Source of the DNA: Rhabdophis nuchalis
Taxonomy: Eukaryota > Chordata > Lepidosauria > Squamata > Natricidae
DNA: 64,000 nt
Assembly: GCA_039707465.1 (NCBI GenBank)
Contig: CM077647.1
Location: 173,901,163 to 173,965,162 of the forward strand
Direction of reading: 5' to 3'
Within the stretch, counting starts at the first letter, position 1. Every line of letters begins with the position of its first letter. The position numbers were made by a program, and so were the translations under genes. The notes under the pieces were generated by a model. It was not told where the DNA came from. It made no database searches and was given only the letters and a program-made list of their open reading frames with translations. Below, piece by piece: positions 38,034 to 49,400 of this stretch.

Positions 38034-38960
38034 TAGAATGGAATGGAATGGAATGGAATAGAATAGAATAGAATGCAGAATGCAGAATGTAGAATAGAAT
38101 ATAGAAGACTAGAATGGAATGGAATGGAATGGAATGGAATGGAATGGAATGGAATAGAATAGAATAGAATAGAATAGAATGCAGAGTGCAGAGTGCAGAA
38201 TGCAGAATGCAGAACGCAGAATGCAGAATGTAGAATAGAATAGAATATAGAAGACTAGAATGGAATGGAATGGAATAGAATAGAAAAAATAGAATAGAAT
38301 AGAATGTAAAATAGAATATAGAAGACAAGAATGGAATGGAATGGAATGGAATGGAATAGAATAGAATAGAATAGAATAGAATAGAATAGAATAGAATAGA
38401 ATGCAGAGTGCAGAGTGCAGAATGCTGAATGTAGAATAGAATATAGAAGACTAGAATGGAATGGAATGGAATGGAATAGAATAGAATAGAATAGAATAGA
38501 ACAGAATAGAATATAATGCAGAATGCTGAATGCTGAATGTAGAATAGAATATAGAAGACTAGAATGGAATGGAATGGAATGGAATGGAATGGAATAGAAT
38601 AGAATAGAATAGAATAGAATAGAATAGAATAGAATAGAATAGAATAGAATAGAATAGAATGCAGAGTGCAGAGTGCAGAATGCTGAATGTAGAATAGAAT
38701 ATAGAAGACTAGAATGGAATGGAATGGAATGGAATGGAATGGAATAGAATAGAATAGAATAGAATAGAATAGAATAGAATAGAACAGAATAGAATATAAT
38801 GCAGAATGCTGAATGCTGAATGTAGAATAGAATATAGAAGACTAGAATGGAATGGAATGGAATGGAATGGAATAGAATAGAATAGAATAGAATAGAATAG
38901 AATAGAATAGAATAGAATAGAATGCAGAATGCAGAATGTAGAATAGAATATAGAAGACTA
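38034..38960. repeat. AATAG/AATGG array with higher-order modules, bracketed by a 61-bp direct repeat
   Basis: About seven modules of AATGG then AATAG units separated by GCAGAATGCTGAATGTAG and AATATAGAAGACTAG words, as at 28086-29755. The array lies between two copies of one 61-bp sequence (37968-38028 and 38961-39021; one mismatch seen). In V2R-D intron 2. Confidence 0.9.
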
Positions 38961-39148
38961 GATGTTGAGAGACTAGAAGGAGTGCAACATTCCATTGTTC
39001 ATTGTTCTCATCACCTAATAGCCTGGCTGAAACTGATTTTAAACAACAACAACAACAAGAACAAGAACAAGAACAAGAACAACAACAGAGGGGTGGTTTT
39101 TTTGGTCTGCTTTTGCCAGACAGGCTGATCTGTGAAAAATGGTCATAC

Positions 39149-39446
39149 CTGTGGAAACTTATAGATGTTCAAAATGTGGGCCATCTGGATGGAATTGAGG
39201 GATGTGAGGTCACCAATGACAGGCAAGAAGTCTATCTCCCTCCTTCTGCCACAGTTGAAGTTCACAGGACTCCTTCGATTCAGGAAAAGAAAATCAAAAA
39301 CGTTCTCATTGGTCATCCAAGCATTGAAGCTAGTTTCATAAATCTCCAGTTCTGTTGTGATATTGGGAAACAGCTTGATGTTCTTGCTGACCTCATCAAG
39401 GGCAAAGTACATAGAAAGTGGTTGTTGGGCATATTTTGGTATCAAG
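39149..39446 (-). pseudogene. V2R-D exon 2 (open)
   Basis: 298 nt; acceptor AG at 39447-39448, donor GTATGA. Encodes LIPKYAQQPLSMYFALDEVS and ends NIYKFPQ. Intact by itself; same length as the V2R-E exon. Confidence 0.9.
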
Positions 39447-39892
39447 CTGAAATATAAGTGCAGAAATGCTGAAAATTATATCACAAAAAAAACCCTAAAT
39501 CTAGTTGCAAACTATGTAAATCATTTCTGCAACTTCTGAGAGATTAATGTTGGATTTTAATCAGAGATACTTTTTACATTGAACATTATTCTCATACCTC
39601 AACAGCCACTGATGGTTGAGCAAACAGAATAGAACCCAGATATATAGTATGAATCCTTTGTAATACAACACATAGAATAATTCTGTCCAAATGAGCACCA
39701 ATTTAAACATTTGCCATTATCTTTTCAAGACTGTAGTTGAATTTTACCCAGGTACACAATTTCACATCTTTTCATTCTTGAGACATATGAGAAGCAGATT
39801 TATTTTCTACCAACTGTTGTGTAAGTATCTCTTAGTAATTTAATAAGTATTAATACTACTAATATAGCAGTATACTTTTCATTCTGTCATTC

Positions 39893-39952
39893 ATCCATCC
39901 ACCATCCATCCATCCATCCATCCATCCATCCATCCATCCATCCATCCATTCA
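39893..39952. repeat. (CCAT)n microsatellite
   Basis: About 14 CCAT units in V2R-D intron 1. Confidence 0.85.
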
Positions 39953-40469
39953 TTTGTATTCTTTGTTATAAGACATAGTGAAACTATCTCTTAACAATTT
40001 GATTACTACTAATCCTATTAATACTGCAGTAACTATTCAAATCAATTAGGAGGAGACTTTTTGCAAGGCTTAAATGTCTAGACAAGCATTTTTGAGAGGA
40101 TGGTTGAAATTTCTTCTCCTAATGGATGCAGTGATGCTTAACCACTTTTGTAAAATCATCTCCGGAAAAACTCTGCATTTGTCTTTGAAAGTCTAGGAAC
40201 ACCAGCATATCAACTTCATCAATCAACATTGGATGGTTAGACTATATATTAATCTTGGCCAGCAAATTATATGATCAGGTCTATAAAACAAACTTTTAAT
40301 GCATACTTCGCTGATATGATGGAACTTCCTTCTTTCATCGAAAAAGTACATTGAAGATTGTATAAAATGTGTCCCCTATCTAGTTCTTCTTAGAACTTCC
40401 ATTAAAGTTTACATGCAACTACAGACTTCAATGAATATATGTTAAAATACCTAAATTTAGTCTAGTGAA

Positions 40470-41690
40470 GGGGAGACATGACAGCAGTGTTCCAATATTT
40501 GAGGGGCTGCCACAGAGAGGAGGGGGATCAAGCTATTCACCAAGACACCTGAAGGCCAGACAAGGAATAATGGATGGAAACAGATCAAGGAAAGATTCAA
40601 CCTAGAAATAAGGAGGAACTTTCTGACACTGAGAACAATCAACCAATGGAACAGAAGTTGCCTTCAGAAGTTGTGGGAGCTTCATCACTGGAGGTTTCTA
40701 AGAAGAGACTGGATTGCCATCTGTCAGAAATGGTACCAGGTTAAGGACTATGAATGCCTAGACCAAAAACTTTGGATATGCAATAGAAATAATAAGTGTC
40801 AGAAACTACGCGATAGAAATATTAAACTGACTATGTCAGCTGCATATAAAGAAAATCTGTATACAATGTTTTATAGATGGTACCTTGTACCAGCAAGATT
40901 GGCTAAAATGTATAGAAACAGATCTGATAAATGTTGGAAATGTAATCAGACACAAGGCTCATACTATCATATGTGGTGGACTTGCTTCAAAGCCAAAAAC
41001 ATGTGGACGAAAATACATACTTGGTTGGAAAAGATGATAAAGCAGCATATTGACTTGAAACCTGCAATATTTTTGTTGGGCATTCCACCAGAAAAATATG
41101 ACAAACAGACAATGTGTCTCATCTTACATATATCAACTGCAGTTAGAATTGTATTTGCACAACAATGGAAAAATGATGAAATACCGTCAGATGAGAGTGT
41201 AATTAAGAAAATAATAGAATGTGCAGAAATGGACAGATCAACCCTCGTTATTAAGGATAAAAAAAACTGAATATTTTTTGATGTGGGAGCTATTTTACCA
41301 ATGGTTAGACAATAAAAACAGAAATTAGAAAGGAGGAGATATATATATATTAATGTGGAGAGAATTTGCTGATGAAGATGCTATGTAATATTGTAACCAA
41401 TTTCGAACCAATTTCATTGTAATTTTATTGCAATCTTATTACAATGACAATAAAGATGATGATGATGATTATTATTATTAATTGTACTGATGTATAGTTA
41501 TATTATTAATGGTATTATGATGAATATTATAATAAATATGGGGGTTTTGATTGTTTAAAACCCAGATCTCAAACTGTTCGGTTGAAATGGAATATCAATA
41601 AAACAAATAAACTTGAAAAAAAATGTGTAGGGTATATTTGGTTTGGACTACAAGATCCCTTCTGACTCTGTTAATCTGTATCTGAATCTA
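40470..41690 (+). mobile_element. CR1 LINE 3' end interrupted by an L1 insertion
   Basis: CR1 module from GGGGAGACATGACAGCAGTG to AGAAATGGTACCAGG (about 40742). It resumes at about 41625 with TGTGTAGGGT and GGACTACAAGATCCCTTCTG. Between the two lies an L1 3' piece. Confidence 0.7.
40745..41624 (+). mobile_element. L1 LINE ORF2 C-terminal fragment and 3' UTR
   Basis: Encodes SAAYKENLYTMFYRWYLVPA, RNRSDKCWKCNQTQGSYYHM (the CCHC-like C-terminal motif of L1 ORF2) and LLGIPPEKYDKQ, then a 3' UTR ending in AATAAACTTG and an A run. Strongly 5'-truncated; nested in a CR1 copy. Confidence 0.8.
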
Positions 41691-41786
41691 TCTCTAAATA
41701 TGACAGCAAAGAGTACAGAATAATGTGCCCTACCTTCATCACCTTTCTCTCAAGTTGCATTGTACAAAGAGGAAAGAGGCACTTAC

Positions 41787-42031
41787 TTTACAATTGGAAG
41801 AACATTTGGCAGTTTATTGAAATGCTGTATGCTGTCAACACTGAGTAAAAATGAAGTAAAGCCGCCAAGTATCATTTTAGCTCTTAAGGTGGAATTGGTG
41901 GTTGAAACTTTAAAGGGCTGAAGGCAGATTGATTTCAAATTCTCACTGCTAGAAAGAAAGAAGAAGAAGAAGAACAGAATGCACTTCAATGCCCGGAGAC
42001 CTGAGCCCTCATCCCACCTTTTCAAGTACAT
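41787..42031 (-). pseudogene. V2R-D exon 1 (open)
   Basis: 245 nt from the ATG at 42031 to donor GTAAGT leftwards from 41786. It starts MYLKRWDEGSG and has a hydrophobic core with seven Phe in a row (from a TTC run), then ICLQPFK. Open but part of a broken gene. Confidence 0.85.
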
Positions 42032-42378
42032 GGTCAAAAAAATAGAGCTATCAGGTTTCCCCAAAAAAGTGGCTTTGATTAGACCTAATGGAAAATGTTG
42101 GCTGAGAAGGAGGTTTTGCAAGAGTCAAGATAAAACAGAATGGTTTCCTTGACTTGGCTAAATTAGATTGTGGTGGCCCAAGGTGAATTATGAGGAATCT
42201 TTCAAACTACATATTTTTTTTTTACACTTTTATTCCCACATGTCCTTATTCAAGGGTGAGACTGGCAAAGAAGCAGAAGTGGAATATAGTTATTTGGCAA
42301 ATCATAACCTTATCCTCTATTCCTTTGTGATATTAGGCAATTTTGTTTGTCTCAAGTCTGTACACGGTTATTGTGAGA

Positions 42379-42671
42379 ATTTATTTTTTTATTTATTTTA
42401 TTTTATCAAATTTATACCCCACCCTTCTCCTTGTTAGGACCAAGGGCGGCGCACAGGCATCATTAAAAACCATTACAAAAAGAATACAAACTCTTAAAAA
42501 ACATATTAAATTAACCTAAAACCCGTGCTAAAACCTTTTAAAACCCTAAAAATTTAAAATTTATAAATATAGTCAGAAACGGGGGGCTACGCTAGGCCGG
42601 CTTGTTGGAATAAGTACGTCTTCAAGTGTTGGCGGAAGAGGCGGAGGTCGGAGATAGTACGGAGGTCGGGG
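42379..42671 (-). mobile_element. L2-group LINE 3' end in the V2R-D 5' flank
   Basis: A/T tail, CCCTTCTCCTTGTTAGGACC, GGGCGGCGCACAGG, then GGCCGGCTTGTTGGAATAAG and GGCGGAAGAGGCGGAGG. The homologous V2R-E flank reads straight from GTAAGAG into TTACAGTTAG near 59050, so it is a post-duplication insertion. Confidence 0.8.
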
Positions 42672-43261
42672 ATTACAGTTAATGTCCCATAGCAAGTGCC
42701 ATTTTCTTTCTCTTGCTTTGCAATTGACTTTATTCTTACCTAGACCTTATACCTAGAAACAAAAAACCAGAAACTTTTGAAATTGATAATTACGTTATCT
42801 ACCTCGATCAACATTACCCCTCACATTGTTGCCAACTTGTTAGGTCACAGAAACCTTAATTACAAGGGACTGAAGATGTGATTTTGAGAATGTGATTACT
42901 CCAATATACAGAGAAAAGCTATAACAGTACATTGGTGTTCCTTGAAAAGGAAAAAAAAGAAACCCCAAAACAAATCAATGTGATTCTTTCCATCTCTTCA
43001 AACAATCCATTCAAACATCTCTCAAACAACTATTCCTATACTAAAAATCTCACAATTTTCACCAGAATCATATTTCAGTGTTTAACCCAAGAAGAAATAG
43101 GATACGATATGCATCTTTAGCTTCCAGTTGGAGTTGTAAAATCTCAGATAAATATATTATCTTGACAAACGTTATAGGCTGTTCTTGCGGATTGACATTT
43201 CTTAGGTAACCTAAATTAGGTTTGCAGTAAAGAACTGGGAAGAGGCTCACTTCACTCTTTG

Positions 43262-43400
43262 CCATTAAAAAAAAAACTTTATTGAGATTTCAAATAAGAA
43301 AGATAAAAAATGAATGCTAAGTAATATTTAGAAAAAAAATACAAAATAAGTACAAAAAGAAAAAAAAGCAAATGCCAAACATTTTACCGATATTTTTGTG
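43262..43400 (-). mobile_element. Probable L1 3' UTR/poly(A)
   Basis: The minus strand ends in AATCTCAATAAAG and an A run. A-rich sequence on the plus strand looks like the complement of a retrotransposon 3' end. A similar piece is at 63905-64000. Confidence 0.4.
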
Positions 43401-43409
43401 CTGACTCAT

Positions 43410-43712
<303 letters not shown>

Positions 43713-44089
43713 GAATAAATTACCAGCTGTGTTTTTCTTTCCTTACCAAAATATTGAAGTTCTAGTTCCAAAGATTTACTAATGCTTTTATTTGCATAAA
43801 CATTGTTTTGATGCCATTATTCATCCAGTTGCTTCATGAAGATTTTAAAATGGAATGGCAAAAGTAGAGAGTCCTAAGACAACTGGATCAAAATTTATTA
43901 ATCGTTTAACTAATTTAATTGCCATGATTTAACCTTTTTAGATACTTGTAGCATGGATGGTTGAGTCTTCATTGAGATATTGCAATATGTTTTGGAATGA
44001 AATCGCTACAGTTGGTGTGACATTAGTTGGTACATTCCAATGACTCTGTGACTCTCTGCCTAAACGTTGGTTGTTTTTTTTGACTGATT

Positions 44090-44340
44090 AGCAAAGGTGG
44101 CATTCAGTCGGTTTCATCCGAACTGGTAGCGGAAATCATGGGTGACATCTTCAACCCACCCACACACCCGCACACCCACCTACCCCATGCTATTTTATTT
44201 AGGCACGTTTTTGAGGCCGGGCACATTCACAAAAGGCACATGCGCATTTGCTTTATGCGCGCATGTGTGTGAAGCAGGCACACACGGGGGGGAACCAGTA
44301 ACAAAATGTGCAACCCACCACTACTGATGAAACCAATACA
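44090..44340. mobile_element. hAT-like non-autonomous element remnant
   Basis: GGTGGCATTCAGTCGGTTTC and GAACTGGTAGCGGAAATC at the left, AACCAGTAACAAAATG and CAACCCACCACTACTGATG at the right. The CAGTGGTGG-type end is inverted at the right; relatives are at 15437 and 57130. Confidence 0.5.
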
Positions 44341-44369
44341 TTTAATACATTTTAATATATCATTTTAGC

Positions 44370-44465
44370 TTTTGTACTACCCATTTTTACTATGGCTGTG
44401 CACCGCCCTGAGTCCCGGAAGGGAGAACGGTGGTATATAAATTGAATTAATTGAATTGAAATGGA
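44370..44465 (+). mobile_element. L2-group LINE 3' tail
   Basis: GGCTGTGCACCGCCCTGAGTC, GGTGGTATATAAATTG and a TGAAT-type tail. Confidence 0.65.
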
Positions 44466-45105
44466 ACTACTTGTACTGCATGTGCAGGGAGGTGCTCACA
44501 TTGTATTTAAGGGGTTTACATGCATGCATGCCATCCCTGCCCTGTTTTGGGCCTGGAAGGCCTCCTGCACCAGCCTGGAAGCCAAAAATGAGGGAGGGGT
44601 GCATGTGCATGGGTGCTTGCTTTGCATTTTGGGGTTGTGCACATGCTTTGGGCACTCAGCACCAAAAAGGTTAGCCATCACTGGTATATAGCTATACTGA
44701 CCACATGGCCAAGGAAAATGCCTTTGACCTATGAAAGCCATGCATTGCCAAATTAGCCTTGTTCTCTCTATCTCCCCAAAGCATTAAACATTCTGGTGCA
44801 ATTGTGGTACTCCATTATATGTTTATTTTATTTAAATATTTATACAGCCCATCATTTTCCAACCAACTCTGGGTAAAGCTCAAACAACATATAAAACAAT
44901 ATTCAAGCTACAAAATTACATTTATCAATATTTTAAAAAAACAACAAAAACAGGCATAAAATTATAGTTCCAAGGTATCTAATATGATCCAAATATTTAT
45001 TATGACTCAGCACTTGGCAGGAAAACTTTTTAAAGCTTTATGGAAGGCTAGGAAGGTACAGGCCTTCAAATTGCATGGGCAGGGTGTTCCATTAGGGAAG
45101 CCTGC
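44466..45105. other. Intergenic sequence between V2R-D and V2R-E
   Basis: GC-richer 44500-44700 (GCCTGGAAGGCCTCCTGCACC, AAGGTTAGCCATCACTGG) looks like a DNA-transposon remnant. From 44700 to 45105 nothing is recognised. Confidence 0.4.
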
Positions 45106-45107
45106 CC

Positions 45108-45362
45108 TGGAAACACATAGCAGTAGCACTTAAATTTATATATCACTTTACAGTGCTTTACCCCCCTCTCAAACAGTTTACAGACTCAGAATATTGCCTC
45201 CAACAATTTGTGTCCTCATATTACCTGGAAGGATGGAAGGATGAGTGAACCTTGAGCCTGGGAGATTTGAACTGCCAAATTGAAGTCAGCCGGCAGTCAA
45301 CTGAAGTAGCCTGCAGTACTGCACTCTAACCACTCCACCACCATGCCTCTGTTATGCTCTCA
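45108..45362 (-). mobile_element. MIR-like tRNA-derived SINE
   Basis: TTAAATTTATATATCACTTT, GTTTACAGACTCAGAATATTG, GAGATTTGAACTGCC and CACTCTAACCACTCCACCACC. The last two are complements of tRNA-like promoter boxes near the 5' end of the minus-strand element. Confidence 0.6.
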
Positions 45363-45594
45363 CTATCTTAAACTGTGTTGGTATTAATGTTTACAAATTT
45401 TAGATGTTTCAAAAGAAATCATCAAGCGGCGTCTTTTTTTGAGTAAACATTAAGTATTAATACCAAAGTTACACATCAGACAAACTGTGGAGTACTTATG
45501 GAATAATAGAATATCTACTTTAAATTTAACCAAATCACAAATTGACTATAGTCCTTTCAATAAAGAATGGGGTGGGCCATGTTAGATTTAACCA

Positions 45595-46496
45595 TTAATC
45601 TGTCTTCCTAGTCAGATGTTGTTTTGTGTTCAGATGTGGGTTTAGCAGAATGATGTAGCACTTGGGAAAGAAGATGCAGCCCAGGAGACCTGCAGTAGAG
45701 CCTAAGATGGAGAAGACCTCCACAGCCACCATATATTTCCCCTTGGTGCTCAGATAGGCTGGGATGAAGGACACCCAAATGCTACAAAACACAAGCATGC
45801 TGAAGGTGATCAGCTTGGCTTCATTAAAAGTATCAGGCAGTTTTCTGGCAAAGAAAGCCACAGTGAAACTGATAGTGGCCAGGAGCCACAAGTAGCCCAG
45901 GACAATGTAAAACATGACATCTAAGCCTTCATTACATTGAACAATGATTTCCTGAACCTGTGAATGCATGTCCCACTCAGGGAAGGGAGGAGATACGATC
46001 AACCATACCATACAGATAACAGCTTGAATACAGAAGCAGAAGACAATGATGGATCCTGCCAGTCTGTTTCCTAGCCATTTCCTCATCTGGTTTCCTGGTT
46101 TAGTGGCCAGGAAAGCCATAACAACTGTGATGGTCTTGGCTAAGACACAAGATACCGAGAGAGAAAAAATGGTGCCAAACATAGTTTGCCTGAGAAAGCA
46201 GGTCACCTTCCCAGGCTGACCTATGAAGAGCAGAGAGCACAGAAAACACAGCAGGAGAGAGGAAAGAAGGATGCATGTTATGTTCCTGTTGTTGGCTTTG
46301 ACAATGGGGGTGTCCCAGTGCAGAATGAAAGTCACAGCCACCAAAATGAGAATTGCTGAAAAGAAAAGGATCAATGCAGTCAGAACAATTCCCAAGGATT
46401 CCCCATAGGATAAATAGCTGAAACGTTTGGGAAGGCACTGGACTTTTTCTGCATTTGAATACTGATCTTCTGGGCATTTCTCACATTGGTCTGCAT
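45595..46496 (-). CDS. V2R-E exon 6 (seven-transmembrane domain)
   Basis: 902 nt; acceptor AG at 46497-46498. Starts [20 protein letters not shown], continues [16 protein letters not shown] without the 2-nt gap of V2R-D, and ends KQHLTRKTD, stop. Confidence 0.95.
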
Positions 46497-49400
46497 CTGA
46501 AATACATCAAGAAGGTCTTGTGAATCCAACTATAAAGGACAAAATATATACAGCTAACTGAAAGAGTTCATGGCTGGGGATGCCATTCACAGTCCCCATG
46601 GCAAATACACAATAATGCTTTCTTAACAAGTGTATGGATTCTGGTTTATTATTTATGCATATGTATTTCTTTGAACTGCAGTATTAGTGGTGGAGTGCTC
46701 TGAAGAGAATTGCAACCCTCAACCAAAATAGAATGTATTTGTACAAGTATTTTATTAGACCCACCTTTGAAAAACAAAATCTACTGCAGTTACCCCCAAT
46801 CCCATTCTACTAAATAGCATATCAGTTATGAAAAGAATGAAGGAATAATGAGTTTGAAAGCTCTCAACTCTCAGCTGTCTCTGCCTTTACTTACCTGTTT
46901 CAATTGAAATTCTTCCTTCAGGACATTGTCTACAATTGTAGCAACAAATATGTTTCCCTTCCTGAACAACCCTGCTGTACCCCTGATGGCAGCTCTCTAC
47001 ACATCTGGCATGGGGTGGTACCTGAAAAAAAAACCCAAGAAACTTTAGTAATGGGATTCATCGAGATGCTGTGCAAGTTCCCCATTGTACTAGGAGAACT
47101 TGGTACTTTCAGCTAGATGCATAATCTTCTGATGTCAACATGTCTCAAGATGCTTTTGGAGAGTGTCCATATTTACATCAAATCATCCTATTCCTAGGAT
47201 GAGTTCTGAGTTTTCTGCAAAGACATCAGAGCTGGTATTTAGCTGGTTCTGACTGGTTCTGGTGAACCAGTAGTGGAAATTTTGAGCGGTTAGGAGACAC
47301 TAAAAATATCACCAATCTATTCTCTGCCTCCTGAGTCCCAGCTGCTTGTCTGGGTCTTCTTTTGCAAAGGAGAAGGGGGCTGGAAAGCAGGTTAATAAAG
47401 TGGGGAGGGAATGGGAATTGTTCAGTATCCTACCCCTGCCATCCCCACCAAATCATTCTCACAGAACCATTAGTAAAAAAAATTTAATCCCACCACTGAA
47501 ACATATCCATTCCAATTTGTTCTTGTAAAATAACAGAAATAGATAGAAATAGAAAGAGAGATTTGCTAACATGGGAATCTCTGGAGAAGGATATCTAAAA
47601 TGTTTCAATCTTACTAGAAAACAGATCATACGTATTGCCTTTTAAGAAATTAGTAGCCTGTCAATCAAATTAACAAAGGGACACAGTGACTCAATGGCTA
47701 AGATGTTGAGCTTGTTGATTAGAGCTTGTCAATCAGAAATGTCGGCAGTTCAGTGGTTCAAATCCCTAGTGTAGTGGAGTGAGCTCCCATTATGTGGCCC
47801 AGCTTATGCCAACCTAGCAGTTTGAAAACATGTAAAAATGCAAGTAGAAAAATAGGAACTATCTTTGATGGGTGTTCTGTGTGCCTTTGGCATTTAGTCA
47901 TTCTGGCTACATGACCACAGAGATGTCTTCGGACAGCACTAGCTCTTTGTCTTTGAAATAAAGATGAGCACCACCCCCTACAGTCAGGAATGACTAGCAT
48001 ATATGTGCGAGGTAAACCTCTACCTTTATCTTTACAAGCAAACTAAATCAAACACAAGGACAAATACATAAACATTCTTATATCGTATTAATTTCAGTTC
48101 CATCACAGAGTTGGGAGGCACCTTGGAGGTCTTCTACTGCAACCCGCTGCTCAAGCAGGAAAGCCTATCCCATTTTAGAGAAATGGTTGTGCAATCTCTT
48201 CCTAAAACATCCAGTGTGGCATCATACACAAGTTCTGGAGGCAAGCTGTTTCAATGATTAATTGTTCTAATTTTTCAGGAAATTTCTTCTTAGTCTAGGT
48301 TGCCTCTCTCCTTGCTTAGTTTCCAACCATTGCTTCTTTCAATTTCAAACTCAGTTCCATAACAGGGTTGGAAGGGACCTTGGAGGTCTCCTACTTCAAC
48401 CTCCTGTTCAAACAGGAAAACCTATCCCACTTTAGAGAAATTGTTGTGTAATCTCTTCTTAAAACATCCACTGTTGGAGAACACAAAACTTCTGGAGGCA
48501 AGCTGTTTCAATGTTTAATTGTTCTAATTGTCTAGGCTGCCTCTCTCCTTGCTTAGTTTCTATCCATTGCTTCTTCTTCTGCCTTCAGTTGCTTTGGAGA
48601 ACAGGTTTATTTATTTATTTATTTATTAAATTTATACCCCGCCCTTCTCCAAATGGACCCAGGGCGGCGCACAGGGATGTTAAAATACATACAAAATATA
48701 TAAAATATATAAAATTTAAAAAACTTATTCTAATAAATAAACCCTGCGCTAAAAACCGAATTAAAAGTCCCAAGTTTAAAACTATCTAATAGTCAGTAAT
48801 GGAGGTTACGCTAGGCCGGCTAGATGGAATAAATGTGTCTTCAGACACTTGCGGAAGAGGCGGAGGTCGGAGATGGTACGGAGTTCAGGGGGTAAGTCAT
48901 TCCAGAGGGCTGGGCCCGCCACAGAGAAGGCTCTTCCCCTGGGTGTCGCCAGTCGGCATTGTCCAGCCGACGGCACCCTGAGGAGGCCCTCTCCTTGGGA
49001 GCGTATCGGTCTGAGGGATGTATGGGGCAGGAGGCGGTCTCGCATATAACTAGGCCCCGAGCCATGGAGCGTTTTGAAGATGGTCGTTGACCCTCTCTTC
49101 TTTGTCATGGTTCCTTAGATATTGGAACACTGCTAACATATCACCATTCATTTTTCTTTTTACTAAGACATATTGAGTTCCTGCAAACATTCTTCATATG
49201 TTTTATCCTTCAGCCCCCTAATCATTTTTTTTGCTTTTTCAGAATGTAGAGATCTTTATAAAGACCACCCCAAATATATAGCAAAACCACGAGATTCCAG
49301 AGTACCATCACTTATGGACTTTCAGGTCATTGGAGAAGAATATCTACATCCAAATAATAGTCTAATCAGTTAGAATTTATCAAATTTCCCACCTGATGAA

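Larger units (their letters stand above)
31202..42031 (-). pseudogene. V2R-D: six-exon V2R pseudogene
   Basis: All six exons are recognisable: 41787-42031, 39149-39446, 35983-36835, 34853-35080, 32854-32980 and 31202-32101. Exons 1, 2, 4 and 5 are open with good borders. Exon 3 is broken: against V2R-E there is a 2-nt loss near 36343 leading to a stop at 36283, a 1-nt loss near 36155, and its 5' border reads TTGG where E has ACAG, so the acceptor is gone; a CR1 fragment begins right there. Exon 6 is 900 instead of 902 nt, a 2-nt loss near 32010 that separates the cysteine-rich start from the 7TM frame. Several independent lesions make a functional product very unlikely. Closest relative is V2R-E. 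Confidence 0.9.

Noticed and set aside
47683..47775. tRNA gene suggested by A and B boxes
   Set aside because: The boxes belong to the head of a Sauria-type SINE; no cloverleaf was found by eye.
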